57,793 bases of DNA from a virus. Below the pieces are notes generated by a model that made no database searches, had not been told where the DNA came from, and saw only the letters and a program-made list of their open reading frames with translations. Both the position numbers and the translations under genes were made by a program. The stretch spans positions 1 to 57,793 of IMG/VR virus record IMGVR_UViG_3300025466_000041. One strand, written 5' to 3'. Of the stretch, positions 36,026 to 44,909 are shown piece by piece; positions within the stretch are counted from its first letter, which is position 1, and the number at the start of each line of letters is the position of its first letter.

Positions 36026-37768
36026 ATGACACAACAAATTTTAAATTATGGAAATTCAGTTAATGACGGCACCGGCGACACATTGCGTGTTGCCTCAGTC
36101 AAAATAAATGATAATTTTACAGACTTGTATACAAAAGTAACTTCCTTAACCGGACTTACATTACCTCCGCAAACAAACTTTCAAAATGGTTTGTTAACTA
36201 CTGACGGATTATCTTTAAGTTGGACAGCATCGCCTATCACCGTAGATAATTTACTAGTAGCATCGGGTCAGTATAGTAATCCAATTTGGATTACTAGTTT
36301 AGCTTATTCTAAACTTACAGGTGCACCGGTACTTAGTGCTGTAGCAACTACTGGAAGTTATCAAAGTCTATTGAATAAACCTGTATTTGCTGCTGTGGCT
36401 ACTAGTGGCAGCTATAACGATTTATTGAATTTACCTACAATTCCAGCCGCACAAGTTAATAGTGACTGGAATTCTAGTTCTGGAATTTCTAGAATTTTAA
36501 ATAAACCAACACTTGCTTCAGTAGCAACTAGTGGTAGTTACAATGATTTGTCAAATAAACCATCACTTTCTACAGTGGCAACTAGCGGTAGTTACAACGA
36601 TTTATCTAATAAGCCATCATTATTCAGCGGTGCTTATTCAGATCTAACTGGTAAGCCATCATTGTTTAGTGGTGCATATTCAGATCTAACTGGTAAGCCA
36701 TCATTGTTCAGCGGAGCCTATGCAGATTTAACTGGTAAGCCAGATCTAAGTGTTTATCAATTAAGCTCATCTGCATTCAATGGAAATTATAATAGTTTAA
36801 CTAACAAACCGTCTCTTGCAACAGTAGCAACTAGCGGTAGTTACAGTGATTTGTCTGGAACTCCAACACTTTCTACAGTTGCAACTAGTGGGGACTATAG
36901 AGATCTATCGCATACACCTAGTATTCCTTCTATTGGAAATTTTGTATTTACTGGTAGTACAATAACTTCCACTGGAAATTCTACAGTTGAAATTGATGAA
37001 AATGTATTAGTTAAAGAATCAATCTCAATACAAACTTCTGCTACTTCAGGATCTTATAATTCTGTTTTGAATTTCAATAACACAGCTGGGTTATCTGTGT
37101 TTTCTATAGATGCATCGTTTGCTTCCCCTGGTACAGCAACCGTATCGTTGTTAGCTAGCTCTGGAGGATCTAGTGAAAACAATGTATCTAGAAATATGGA
37201 CATTGGTACAACAAACGGCAGTGTTAATATCAAACACGGTACTAGCACCTTGTTTACAACTAGTTTGAGCGGAATTGACGGATCTTTAAAATTAGCTAAC
37301 GGGGCGATGACTTCTGATACTAATATAATTGATATCTTTACTAATACCTCATCTCCTAATTTCGCAGAAGTTTACTTGCATGACAATACTGAAGTAGCCA
37401 TTACAGCAGATGGCGCCATAACAAACTGGTCGTTTAAATCAGGAGGTATGCTATCTTTACCGCCTACAAACAATAATGTTAATATCGATGCTAGTGCCGC
37501 AGGTGTAATAACTTTGAATACAAACGATACTGTTACTTTTACAAGTTTTAGTGGTATGATTATTATCAACGATAACGATAACGGATATGTATACACTTAC
37601 ATAATGGGCAGTGGATCTGATCCAGTGTTATTGGGTACAACTAATTTGAATCCAACCTTAACTGATTGGGTAACATTTGTAGCTGGAACAGGAACTTACG
37701 TCTTTACTAACAAAGCTTCGTCTCGAGACTACAACTTTGTTACCATAAAAACAAGAAATAATGCCTAA
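36026..37768 (+). CDS. Tail fibre-like protein with short repeats
   Basis: 580 residues. The start LNYGNSVNDGTGDTLRVASV then KINDNFTDLY is a widespread attachment motif at the N termini of phage fibre and virion proteins. Residues about 105-300 are a tandem array of 14-20-residue repeats of two kinds, VATSGSYNDLSNKPSL and LFSGAYSDLTGKPSL, which probably form a trimeric fibrous shaft. The C-terminal half has no repeats and is rich in Thr/Ser/Asn beta structure, probably a receptor-binding tip. The start is 3 bases after the giant gene's stop and has an AAAGGA site. Confidence 0.75.
   Translation: MTQQILNYGNSVNDGTGDTLRVASVKINDNFTDLYTKVTSLTGLTLPPQTNFQNGLLTTDGLSLSWTASPITVDNLLVASGQYSNPIWITSLAYSKLTGAPVLSAVATTGSYQSLLNKPVFAAVATSGSYNDLLNLPTIPAAQVNSDWNSSSGISRILNKPTLASVATSGSYNDLSNKPSLSTVATSGSYNDLSNKPSLFSGAYSDLTGKPSLFSGAYSDLTGKPSLFSGAYADLTGKPDLSVYQLSSSAFNGNYNSLTNKPSLATVATSGSYSDLSGTPTLSTVATSGDYRDLSHTPSIPSIGNFVFTGSTITSTGNSTVEIDENVLVKESISIQTSATSGSYNSVLNFNNTAGLSVFSIDASFASPGTATVSLLASSGGSSENNVSRNMDIGTTNGSVNIKHGTSTLFTTSLSGIDGSLKLANGAMTSDTNIIDIFTNTSSPNFAEVYLHDNTEVAITADGAITNWSFKSGGMLSLPPTNNNVNIDASAAGVITLNTNDTVTFTSFSGMIIINDNDNGYVYTYIMGSGSDPVLLGTTNLNPTLTDWVTFVAGTGTYVFTNKASSRDYNFVTIKTRNNA
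36342..36925 (+). repeat. Tandem coding repeats in fibre gene
   Basis: About ten degenerate 42-60-base units encode (V)ATSGSYNDLSNKPSL and FSGAYSDLTGKPSL. Two consecutive copies of the second type (36625-36710) are nearly identical in DNA, which points to recent duplication. Confidence 0.75.
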
Positions 37769-37799
37769 AACGGGATTAAACTACCAGATTATATCCGTT

Positions 37800-37807
37800 G
37801 ATAAATA
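37800..37807 (+). promoter_or_regulatory. Late promoter box GATAAATA
   Basis: GATAAATA ends 21 bases before the ATG at 37828, in the 59-base gap after the repeat fibre gene. Same NATAAATA form and spacing as the box before gp6; AGAGAGAT serves as ribosome-binding site. Confidence 0.65.
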
Positions 37808-37827
37808 TAAGATAAAGAGAGATAGAT

Positions 37828-38436
37828 ATGCAGACTAAAGACGCAACAGGGATTCATATAGAAGGTCATATTAAAATTTATGACCCAATTTCTAACGAAA
37901 TTTACATCAACAAACGTAATGCTATTCATTATGAAAATATGAGTATAGCTATTGTTGAAGCTATGACTAACAGCGGAAACGGCTTTGTATATAATATTGC
38001 ATTTGGTAACGGCGGAACTAGTATTGACCCTACAGGAATTATTACATATCTAACTCCAAATAGCAGTGGAACTAATGCTAGTCTTTATAATCAAACTTAT
38101 AGCAAGGTAATTGATCCTAGTTCAAGTACCAATGTGGATCCAACACGTAATTTTACTGAAGTACGCCACGTAACTGGTCAAAATTATACTGATATTTTTT
38201 GTACTTGTTTATTAGATTACGGAGAGCCTAGCGGTCAAGCTGCTTATGATACAAACAGCGACGGTGTTAACACTTATGTATTCGATGAATTAGGTTTACA
38301 AAGTTATAGTAGTACTGGACAAAGTTTGTTATTAACTCACGTTGTATTCCATCCGGTACTAAAAAGTTTAAATCGTTTGATTCAAATTGATTATACAGTA
38401 CGTATTCAAAGTCTAACTGGCCTAGTAGGAGTATAA
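37828..38436 (+). CDS. Virion structural protein of unknown role
   Basis: 202 residues. The N terminus IHIEGHIKIYDP, then YINKRNAIHYENMSIAIVEA, is a pattern I recall from conserved virion proteins of marine T4-like phages. The middle has FGNGGTSID and repeated T/S/N-rich loops, and the end is beta-rich (RLIQIDYTVRIQSL). No enzymatic motif. It starts its own late unit and leads directly (3-base gap) into the collar-type fibre. A baseplate adaptor for the fibres that follow is plausible by position only. Confidence 0.65.
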   Translation: MQTKDATGIHIEGHIKIYDPISNEIYINKRNAIHYENMSIAIVEAMTNSGNGFVYNIAFGNGGTSIDPTGIITYLTPNSSGTNASLYNQTYSKVIDPSSSTNVDPTRNFTEVRHVTGQNYTDIFCTCLLDYGEPSGQAAYDTNSDGVNTYVFDELGLQSYSSTGQSLLLTHVVFHPVLKSLNRLIQIDYTVRIQSLTGLVGV

Positions 38437-38439
38437 TCG

Positions 38440-40602
38440 ATGTCTTATAAAATTCAATATACTGAGTTAAACAATCCAAATAAGCCTCCTATTACTGTAG
38501 AAGATCAAAAAATTGATTCTACCAGTACCAGTATAACATTTGTAGGTAAAAACTATAATAGCGGTTATGGTCAACTAATTGCAACAGATTTTTTACATAT
38601 ATTAGAAAATTTTGCCAATCCAACACCTCCTTCAAATCCTGTACAAGGACAACTATGGTATGATAATGCCAATAGTCTTTTAAAAGTATATGATGGCGGG
38701 ACATGGAATCCAGCAGGTGCAATTAAAAAAGCCAGTAGTAGTTCAGATATTTTAAGTCCAGTTAGCGGAGATATTTGGGTTAACACCGCTACTAGTCAGT
38801 TATATGTATATTCTGGATCAAGTTGGATTTTGGTAGGTCCGCAATTTAGTTCAGGATCTTCAACAGGTCCGGTTGCAGAAGAAATTATTGACACTGGTAA
38901 TCAACCTCATTTTGTTGTTACATTTTATGCATCTGGTAGTAGAGTTGCAATAGTAAGCCAAGATAGTTTTATTCCTAAAACAAGTTTAAATGGTTTTGCA
39001 TCTATAAAGAAAGGTGTAAATTTATTCAGCGACGGTACAGATCCTGCATTAGGTGCTAGTGCAGGTCTATGGGGAACAGCACAATCGGCAAACGGATTGC
39101 TTGTTAATAATAAAGTAATTGCTTCAACAAATTTTTTAAGAGGAGATGTTGCTAGTACCAGTAACAGTCCTTTAAATATTCAAGTTAACGATGGTATAAA
39201 ACTTGGTAGTGATTTGAGTTTTCAAATCAAAACAACTGGTGTATCGACACAGTTAGTTTCTAGTAACCCTAATAATAACATATCTTTTGTTTTAACTGAT
39301 TCTACAAATACTACAAATACAGTTATTCAAGTAAATGCTAACGGACAAGTGGGTATAAACAATCCAAGTCCTTCTGCATCTGCCGCGTTAGATGTAATAG
39401 GTAATGTAAAAGTTAGTGGAAATATTGACATTGGTGGCAATCAAACAATTACAGGATCGTCGACAGTAACAGGTGTAAGTAATTTAAACGACGATACTTA
39501 TATTGGCGGTCAATTATATATTAATTGGAATTCAAATGGTACTCCAACTTCTGGATCAGCACTACTTCCAACGGCCACACAAGTATATGATATTGGTAGT
39601 AGTACATTAAAATTTAGAAATATCTACGCTCAAAATTTTGTAGGAAATTTTAGTGGAACATTTGCAGGATATGTAACTGGTGCCGTTGACGGTAGTGCGA
39701 CACAACTAGCTAATCCTACTATTTTTAAATTAACAGGCGATGTTACAAGTAATTCTGTTTCATTTAATGGAGCAAGTCTAGACGGTACAGCTACTTTTAA
39801 TACTGTAATCAGTACAAATTTTATTACAAATCAACAAGTATCAAGTGATTCTAGTACTCTTAATTCATCTTTTCCAGACACATTATTAGTATATAAGCAA
39901 GGAACACAGTCACTTGCTCAAATGACCAAACAAACATTTTTTAAACATGTTCCATTGGTTCCAATTGGTTGTATATTACCATTTGCAGGCCCTGCTTCAG
40001 CTGTTCCGGCCGGTTTCTTATTATGTGATGGTAGTGAAGTATTGCAAAGTATCTATACAGATTTGTATAAATTAATTGGATATACCTACAGTAACGGATC
40101 TAGTGCAGGATTATTAGGTGCTGGTACATTTAAGTTACCTGATTTAAGAGGACGTTTCCCACTTGGACTTGATAATATGAATAATAATATCAAAGTTCCA
40201 GCAAGCGGTGGATCATCTAGCGTCTATACAGTAGGCAGTGCGGCAAACAGAGTTAGTGAAACTACCGCAGATAACCTTGGAGCAGGATCAGACAGTTTAA
40301 CTGGCCCAGGACGTTCAAGTGTTGCACTATCGACAAGTCAGCTTCCACAGCATACTCATAACTTAAATAGTCCTAAAGGTATTCAATACTATGCAGTTGG
40401 TGATACTACAAGTACACCGGATGGCAATCCAACAGTAATTGGACATGGTTTGGCCAGTACAACCGGCCTAACACGAGGTTTACCATCTGCTGGACCGGTT
40501 GTTGATTCTTCTACTGGAGCAACAGTTACAGGACAAGCAGTGAATGTGATGAATCCATATCTTGCTATTAACTACATCATCTATACCGGAGCTAACATAT
40601 AA
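38440..40602 (+). CDS. Tail fibre with phage tail collar domain (gp12-like C terminus)
   Basis: 720 residues. The N-terminal module (residues about 25-130: SITFVGKNYNSGYGQ, DFLHILENFANPTPP, PVQGQLWYDNANSLLKVYDG) is shared with the genes at 40602, 41790 and 46578. The shaft region is beta-rich. The C terminus (about 510-720) has the Phage Tail Collar signature GCILPFAGPASAVPAGFLLC, DGSEV, TFKLPDLRGRFPLG, LPQHTHNL and VMNPYLAINYIIYTG, as in T4 short tail fibre gp12. This domain usually ends in a metal-binding receptor tip; the HTH triplet here fits. It ends with a TAATG overlap. Confidence 0.85.
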   Translation: MSYKIQYTELNNPNKPPITVEDQKIDSTSTSITFVGKNYNSGYGQLIATDFLHILENFANPTPPSNPVQGQLWYDNANSLLKVYDGGTWNPAGAIKKASSSSDILSPVSGDIWVNTATSQLYVYSGSSWILVGPQFSSGSSTGPVAEEIIDTGNQPHFVVTFYASGSRVAIVSQDSFIPKTSLNGFASIKKGVNLFSDGTDPALGASAGLWGTAQSANGLLVNNKVIASTNFLRGDVASTSNSPLNIQVNDGIKLGSDLSFQIKTTGVSTQLVSSNPNNNISFVLTDSTNTTNTVIQVNANGQVGINNPSPSASAALDVIGNVKVSGNIDIGGNQTITGSSTVTGVSNLNDDTYIGGQLYINWNSNGTPTSGSALLPTATQVYDIGSSTLKFRNIYAQNFVGNFSGTFAGYVTGAVDGSATQLANPTIFKLTGDVTSNSVSFNGASLDGTATFNTVISTNFITNQQVSSDSSTLNSSFPDTLLVYKQGTQSLAQMTKQTFFKHVPLVPIGCILPFAGPASAVPAGFLLCDGSEVLQSIYTDLYKLIGYTYSNGSSAGLLGAGTFKLPDLRGRFPLGLDNMNNNIKVPASGGSSSVYTVGSAANRVSETTADNLGAGSDSLTGPGRSSVALSTSQLPQHTHNLNSPKGIQYYAVGDTTSTPDGNPTVIGHGLASTTGLTRGLPSAGPVVDSSTGATVTGQAVNVMNPYLAINYIIYTGANI

Positions 40603-41753
40603 TGGCATACCCAATAATTAAAACTGATGGAACACAATTAACATCGGTTCTAGATGGAACCGTTGATCAGCTAACAACAGATTTAACCTTAATAGGTAAA
40701 AATGCCACTGCATACGGTTTATCTTTAAATGATAATTTTGTTCATCTATTAGAAAATTTTGCAAATACTACACAACCTAATAATCCATTAATGGGTCAGT
40801 TATGGTTTGACACATCTACAAAAAAATTAAAAGTATATGACAGCGATTCACAATCGTTTAATGTTGCTGGAGGTACAACAGTAAGCACAACACCTCCTAG
40901 TAGTTTGTCAGCAGGTGACTTTTGGGTTGATAGTACAAATCAGCAATTATTCTTTAGCGATGGTTCGAATTCAGGACCAATACTTGCAGGACCCATTTAT
41001 ACAGCTAATCAAAAAGCTTCTGGTTTTAATGTTTTAGATGTTTTAGATGTTAATAGTTTGAATCATGTAGTAGTAGAACTACGAGTTAATTCTCAATTAC
41101 TTGGTGTATTTTCTAAAGATTCATTTGTCCCACAATCTAATCAAGGTTTAGAAAATACATATCCAACCAGTCTAGTTCCAGGATTTAATGTAAGTTCGTA
41201 TCCAGGTATTATGTTTGATGTTCCTGCAAATACGGCAGAGTCTTTAACTGACGGAGTTAATAATTATACATCCTCTTCTTTTGTACAAACAACAGGAAAT
41301 AGTATTATTGATACTGATTCTAGTGGCTTAGGCGGTTTGTATATTAAAGCTAACAAGCAACTAGTACTAGGCCCAAGCGGCAATATAGAAATTAGCGTTC
41401 AACCTGAGTATTCAGGACCAGTAACATTCCAAATTAAATCAACAACAGACAATCAAAATTTTGATATAAATTTAAGAAACACAAGTTCTTCTAATCAGTC
41501 TGCATTTTTTATCGACGCTCAACAACAGTTTACTGGAATTTATACAAACTTACCAACAGCAACTTTAGACGTTAATGGTACATTTAGAATAAGAAATACA
41601 GTTACATACGGCGGACTTAGTGACACTACGGTTCCTCCAACATCGACTAGTACAGGCCATCCAGGACAAATAGTATGGGATTCAAATTGGATTTATGTTT
41701 GTATTGCTGAAAATTTATGGAAGAGATCACCATTAAGTAGTACTAGTTGGTAA
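40602..41753 (+). CDS. Tail fibre/adhesin paralogue, short form
   Basis: 383 residues with the shared N-terminal module (LTLIGKNATAYG, FVHLLENFANTTQPNNPLMG, LWFDTSTKKLKVYD), a second copy of the W-x-DS-T-QL motif (GDFWVDSTNQQLFFSDGS), a beta-rich middle and the C-terminal motif GHPGQIVWDSNWIYVCIAEN, then LWKRSPLSS. That terminal motif is frequent at the ends of phage virion proteins of this type. It lacks the collar domain of its neighbour, and so probably binds a different ligand or serves as a connector. Confidence 0.75.
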   Translation: MAYPIIKTDGTQLTSVLDGTVDQLTTDLTLIGKNATAYGLSLNDNFVHLLENFANTTQPNNPLMGQLWFDTSTKKLKVYDSDSQSFNVAGGTTVSTTPPSSLSAGDFWVDSTNQQLFFSDGSNSGPILAGPIYTANQKASGFNVLDVLDVNSLNHVVVELRVNSQLLGVFSKDSFVPQSNQGLENTYPTSLVPGFNVSSYPGIMFDVPANTAESLTDGVNNYTSSSFVQTTGNSIIDTDSSGLGGLYIKANKQLVLGPSGNIEISVQPEYSGPVTFQIKSTTDNQNFDINLRNTSSSNQSAFFIDAQQQFTGIYTNLPTATLDVNGTFRIRNTVTYGGLSDTTVPPTSTSTGHPGQIVWDSNWIYVCIAENLWKRSPLSSTSW

Positions 41754-41789
41754 GATGAAAACAAATAAAAGATATACGGAGCGATAAAG

Positions 41790-44700
41790 ATGGCATATTC
41801 AATAACCCGATATAATAAACAACCGCTTGCTACGGTTGTTGACGGGACAGTCGATAACTCACTAGATATTACTCTAGTTGGTAAGAATCATTCTGGCTAC
41901 GGTCAGGCATTGAATGATGACTTAGTATGGTTACTTGAACATTTTGCTTATCAAAATCCTCCTCCAAGACCTATTTTAGGGCAAGTGTGGTTTGACTCTA
42001 CTCCTACAAATTTAAAATTAAATGTTTATTTTGACGAAACAAACAAGTTATGGAAAACCATAGCAATTAACAATGTTAGTAGTACACAACCAGTAAGTGC
42101 AACACTGGGTGATATGTGGTATGATACCACTAACAATCAGTTAAATGTTTATAATGGATCTAACTATACAATGGTTGGCCCACAAAGTGTTACTGGATTC
42201 GCGGCAACACAAATGCAAAGTGTTGCAATAACAGATAATGCTATACCAAGCCATGCTCATGCTGTACAACGAGCTGTAGTTAACGGTACAACTTTATTCA
42301 TTGTAAACGCAGATGCTGATTTTACTCCTAGTCCTGCAATACCTGGATTTCCTATAATCTATTCAGGTGTAACAATAAACAATTCTTATGAATATCACGG
42401 TACTATTACAAATGCTAATAAACTTGGAAATAATCTTCCAAGTTTTTATGCACCTTTAGTAGATACAGTATTTCCTACACTGACTAAATTCCCAGATGAA
42501 GGTATTGTTATTGGTACAACATTACCAGTTTTGACTTTATCAAATAGTCAATATGGTCCTACAGTTTATGCTCCCGATAGTAATACACTAACCTTACAAA
42601 ATAATGCCGGGGCTATACAAATTATTGGCGGAAATATTTTACCAACAGGATTGAGTAGTTCAAATTTAGGAAGCAATTCATTACAATTTGGAACAGTATA
42701 TGCAAACACATTTACCGGTACAGCAGCTCAATCAAATTTATTAAATGTAAGTGGATATTATAGACAAGCAAGTGTTGGAGCTCCAGGATTACCAACAATC
42801 AATACTATTGTTGTTAGAGATGGATCTGGAAACATTAATGTTAACAATATTTCAAGTGCGAATATTTCAGCTAATGCCGTAACCGCTCCTAACTTTTACG
42901 GTAATGCGACTACGGCTACTAATGCAGATCATGCTAACTCAGCTACCTCAGCTGTAACAGCTGATTTAGCTTTGTTAGTACACTGGGCAAATATCCCAGA
43001 TAAACCTACAAACTTTGTTTTTAACGATAATAATACAGTCACTTGGAACATTAATATTAGCGGAGAAACTACTGGAATTCATTACGGTCCAACTTTTGGA
43101 TCTTTAAATGGAGATCTTTATTCATCAAACAACATATTGTGGTTTAATTATAATGCAGGAACTTTTGGATTTAATGGAGCTCCAATTTTTGGATCATTTA
43201 CTGGACCGTTAACTGGTAGTGTAACTGGCAATGTTGCTGGTAATATTACAGGTAGCGTTCATATTGCTACTGATCATTTCCAAGGAAATGTAGTTGGTAA
43301 TGTAACTGGTAATGTAACTGGCAATGTTGCTGGTAATGTAACTGGTGCTGTACATACAGCTACTGATCATTTCCAAGGAAATGTAGTTGGTAATGTAACT
43401 GGTAATGTAACTGGCAATGTTGCTGGTAATGTAACTGGTAATACTACTGGTTTGCATACTGGCAATGTTACAGGAAATGTAACTGGTAGTCTGTACGGTT
43501 CTAACAATACACAAGTTTTTAATTCTTCTACGAATCAAATAGGTTATACTTCTGCAAATATTGTAGGTAATGTAACAGGAAATGTAACTGGTAATGTAAC
43601 TGGCAATGTTGCTGGTAATGTTACAGGCGCTGTGCATACAGCTACAGATCATTTCCAAGGAAACGTAGTTGGTAATGTTACAGGCAATTTAACTGGAAAT
43701 GTTACAGGTAACGTAACAGGTAATACTACTGGTTTGCATACTGGCAATGTTACAGGCAATGTAACTGGTAATTTATTTGGCAATGCAGATACAGCTTCTA
43801 ATTCTGTAAATGCAGCACACTTGTTTTTAAATCAAACAGCCGGCGTTGGCACTTACTATCTATTAGGTGCAAGTGAAGTTGGCACTGCATTTCCAGGACA
43901 AAATGAATCAATTTACAATACAGGATTGTCATTTAATGTACAAAATGGTACATTAACAGCTACAACATTTAGTGGCACATTACAAGGTGATAGTTACGGA
44001 ACACATCGCGGAGCTGTAATTGGTGATGTTACAGGTAATGTTACAGGTAACGTATCTGGTAATGCTGGTTCAGCCAATGTTCTCAATACTTCGGGAGTCA
44101 TTGGGCCAGAAGATAATTCAACCTACGAACCTCGTAACGAATTAACACTACGTGGAGTTTATAATAATCCAGGCTATCCGACTACATACGGTAATTTAAT
44201 TACCTTAGGCGGTGGTGGTGGCGGAGAACTATTAGTTGGCTGGAGTGGTTCAACTGGTGCTCATTCAGACAACTTTATACGTAGTCGCAGAGATACAGGT
44301 ACTACTTGGAGTCCATGGGCAAAGATTCTTACTGATGTAAATTTTGGTAATACTCTTGCTAGAGTTGCTGCTACTGGAGATTATAATGATTTATCAAATA
44401 CTCCTTCGATACCTCGTCAAATTGCTAGCCCGCAGGCACAATTACAAAATATAGTACAAACTATTGTTGGATCTATAGATTTGTATACAGCATATTCTAG
44501 TTCAAGTTCAAGTACAACTAGCGGATTTGGATCAGGGTGGGGTACTACTATAACTAATGCAACATTGAGCGAATACGGTACTACTGGTACGGTTACATTT
44601 ACTGTAGACCTTGGTAGCTATCTTGGTTTAAGTAATGATTCAAATAATCTTCGCTGGAAAGGCAATTATGATTTAAATGTCATGGCTAGCTTATCAAATA

Positions 44701-44909
44701 TATATGATGCACGTATTAGCTATTACGGATTATCTCCAGCACAATGGAGTGTATCAGTAACTCCTTCTTCTTACGATAGAAATAGTTATTATTATGGATT
44801 TTTTACCATTTATCTAACTATATCTGGAGATCACTGGTATCACGGAACTAGTATTACAGCTGGCTGGATTGGAATTGGAAGCAGAACAAACAATGTCTAT
44901 AATCCGTAA
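41790..44909 (+). CDS. Long tail fibre with GNVTG repeat shaft
   Basis: 1,039 residues. The shared N-terminal module (DITLVGKNHSGYGQALNDDL, LEHFAYQNPPPRPILGQVWF) is followed by beta-rich sequence, then about 180 residues of GNVTG/GNVAG repeats (residues 475-660) broken by three VHTATDHFQGNVVG segments. A pyocin-knob-like element (SDNFIRSRRDTGTTWSPWAK) lies near residue 825, and a Tyr/Ser-rich C-terminal domain follows, the likely receptor tip. ACGGAG precedes the start. A weak late-like AATAAAA lies about 20 bases upstream. The 3' end overlaps the U32-like gene. Confidence 0.75.
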   Translation: MAYSITRYNKQPLATVVDGTVDNSLDITLVGKNHSGYGQALNDDLVWLLEHFAYQNPPPRPILGQVWFDSTPTNLKLNVYFDETNKLWKTIAINNVSSTQPVSATLGDMWYDTTNNQLNVYNGSNYTMVGPQSVTGFAATQMQSVAITDNAIPSHAHAVQRAVVNGTTLFIVNADADFTPSPAIPGFPIIYSGVTINNSYEYHGTITNANKLGNNLPSFYAPLVDTVFPTLTKFPDEGIVIGTTLPVLTLSNSQYGPTVYAPDSNTLTLQNNAGAIQIIGGNILPTGLSSSNLGSNSLQFGTVYANTFTGTAAQSNLLNVSGYYRQASVGAPGLPTINTIVVRDGSGNINVNNISSANISANAVTAPNFYGNATTATNADHANSATSAVTADLALLVHWANIPDKPTNFVFNDNNTVTWNINISGETTGIHYGPTFGSLNGDLYSSNNILWFNYNAGTFGFNGAPIFGSFTGPLTGSVTGNVAGNITGSVHIATDHFQGNVVGNVTGNVTGNVAGNVTGAVHTATDHFQGNVVGNVTGNVTGNVAGNVTGNTTGLHTGNVTGNVTGSLYGSNNTQVFNSSTNQIGYTSANIVGNVTGNVTGNVTGNVAGNVTGAVHTATDHFQGNVVGNVTGNLTGNVTGNVTGNTTGLHTGNVTGNVTGNLFGNADTASNSVNAAHLFLNQTAGVGTYYLLGASEVGTAFPGQNESIYNTGLSFNVQNGTLTATTFSGTLQGDSYGTHRGAVIGDVTGNVTGNVSGNAGSANVLNTSGVIGPEDNSTYEPRNELTLRGVYNNPGYPTTYGNLITLGGGGGGELLVGWSGSTGAHSDNFIRSRRDTGTTWSPWAKILTDVNFGNTLARVAATGDYNDLSNTPSIPRQIASPQAQLQNIVQTIVGSIDLYTAYSSSSSSTTSGFGSGWGTTITNATLSEYGTTGTVTFTVDLGSYLGLSNDSNNLRWKGNYDLNVMASLSNIYDARISYYGLSPAQWSVSVTPSSYDRNSYYYGFFTIYLTISGDHWYHGTSITAGWIGIGSRTNNVYNP
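43208..43775 (+). repeat. Nested tandem repeats encoding GNVTG
   Basis: Twelve-base units of the form GGTAATGTAACT are arranged in tandem. Three copies of a larger unit beginning near GCTACTGATCATTTCCAAGG occur at about 43265, 43351 and 43639, the last two almost identical. A TTGCATACTGGCAATGTTAC unit occurs twice (near 43453 and 43734). The array stays in frame throughout. Confidence 0.85.

Noticed and set aside
43209-43658. 149-residue open frame antisense to the fibre repeats
   Set aside because: It is the mirror of the GNVTG repeats, with a low-complexity Ile/Thr/Ser/Tyr product and no ribosome-binding site.
43208-43775. Repeat array considered as CRISPR
   Set aside because: The units are short, in frame with a fibre gene, without unique spacers, and translate to GNVTG repeats.
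44869-44892. Upstream TTG start for the U32-like gene
   Set aside because: The ATG at 44893 has GGAAG at a usable distance, and the 8 extra residues (MELEAEQT) come from the C-terminal coding region of the fibre gene.
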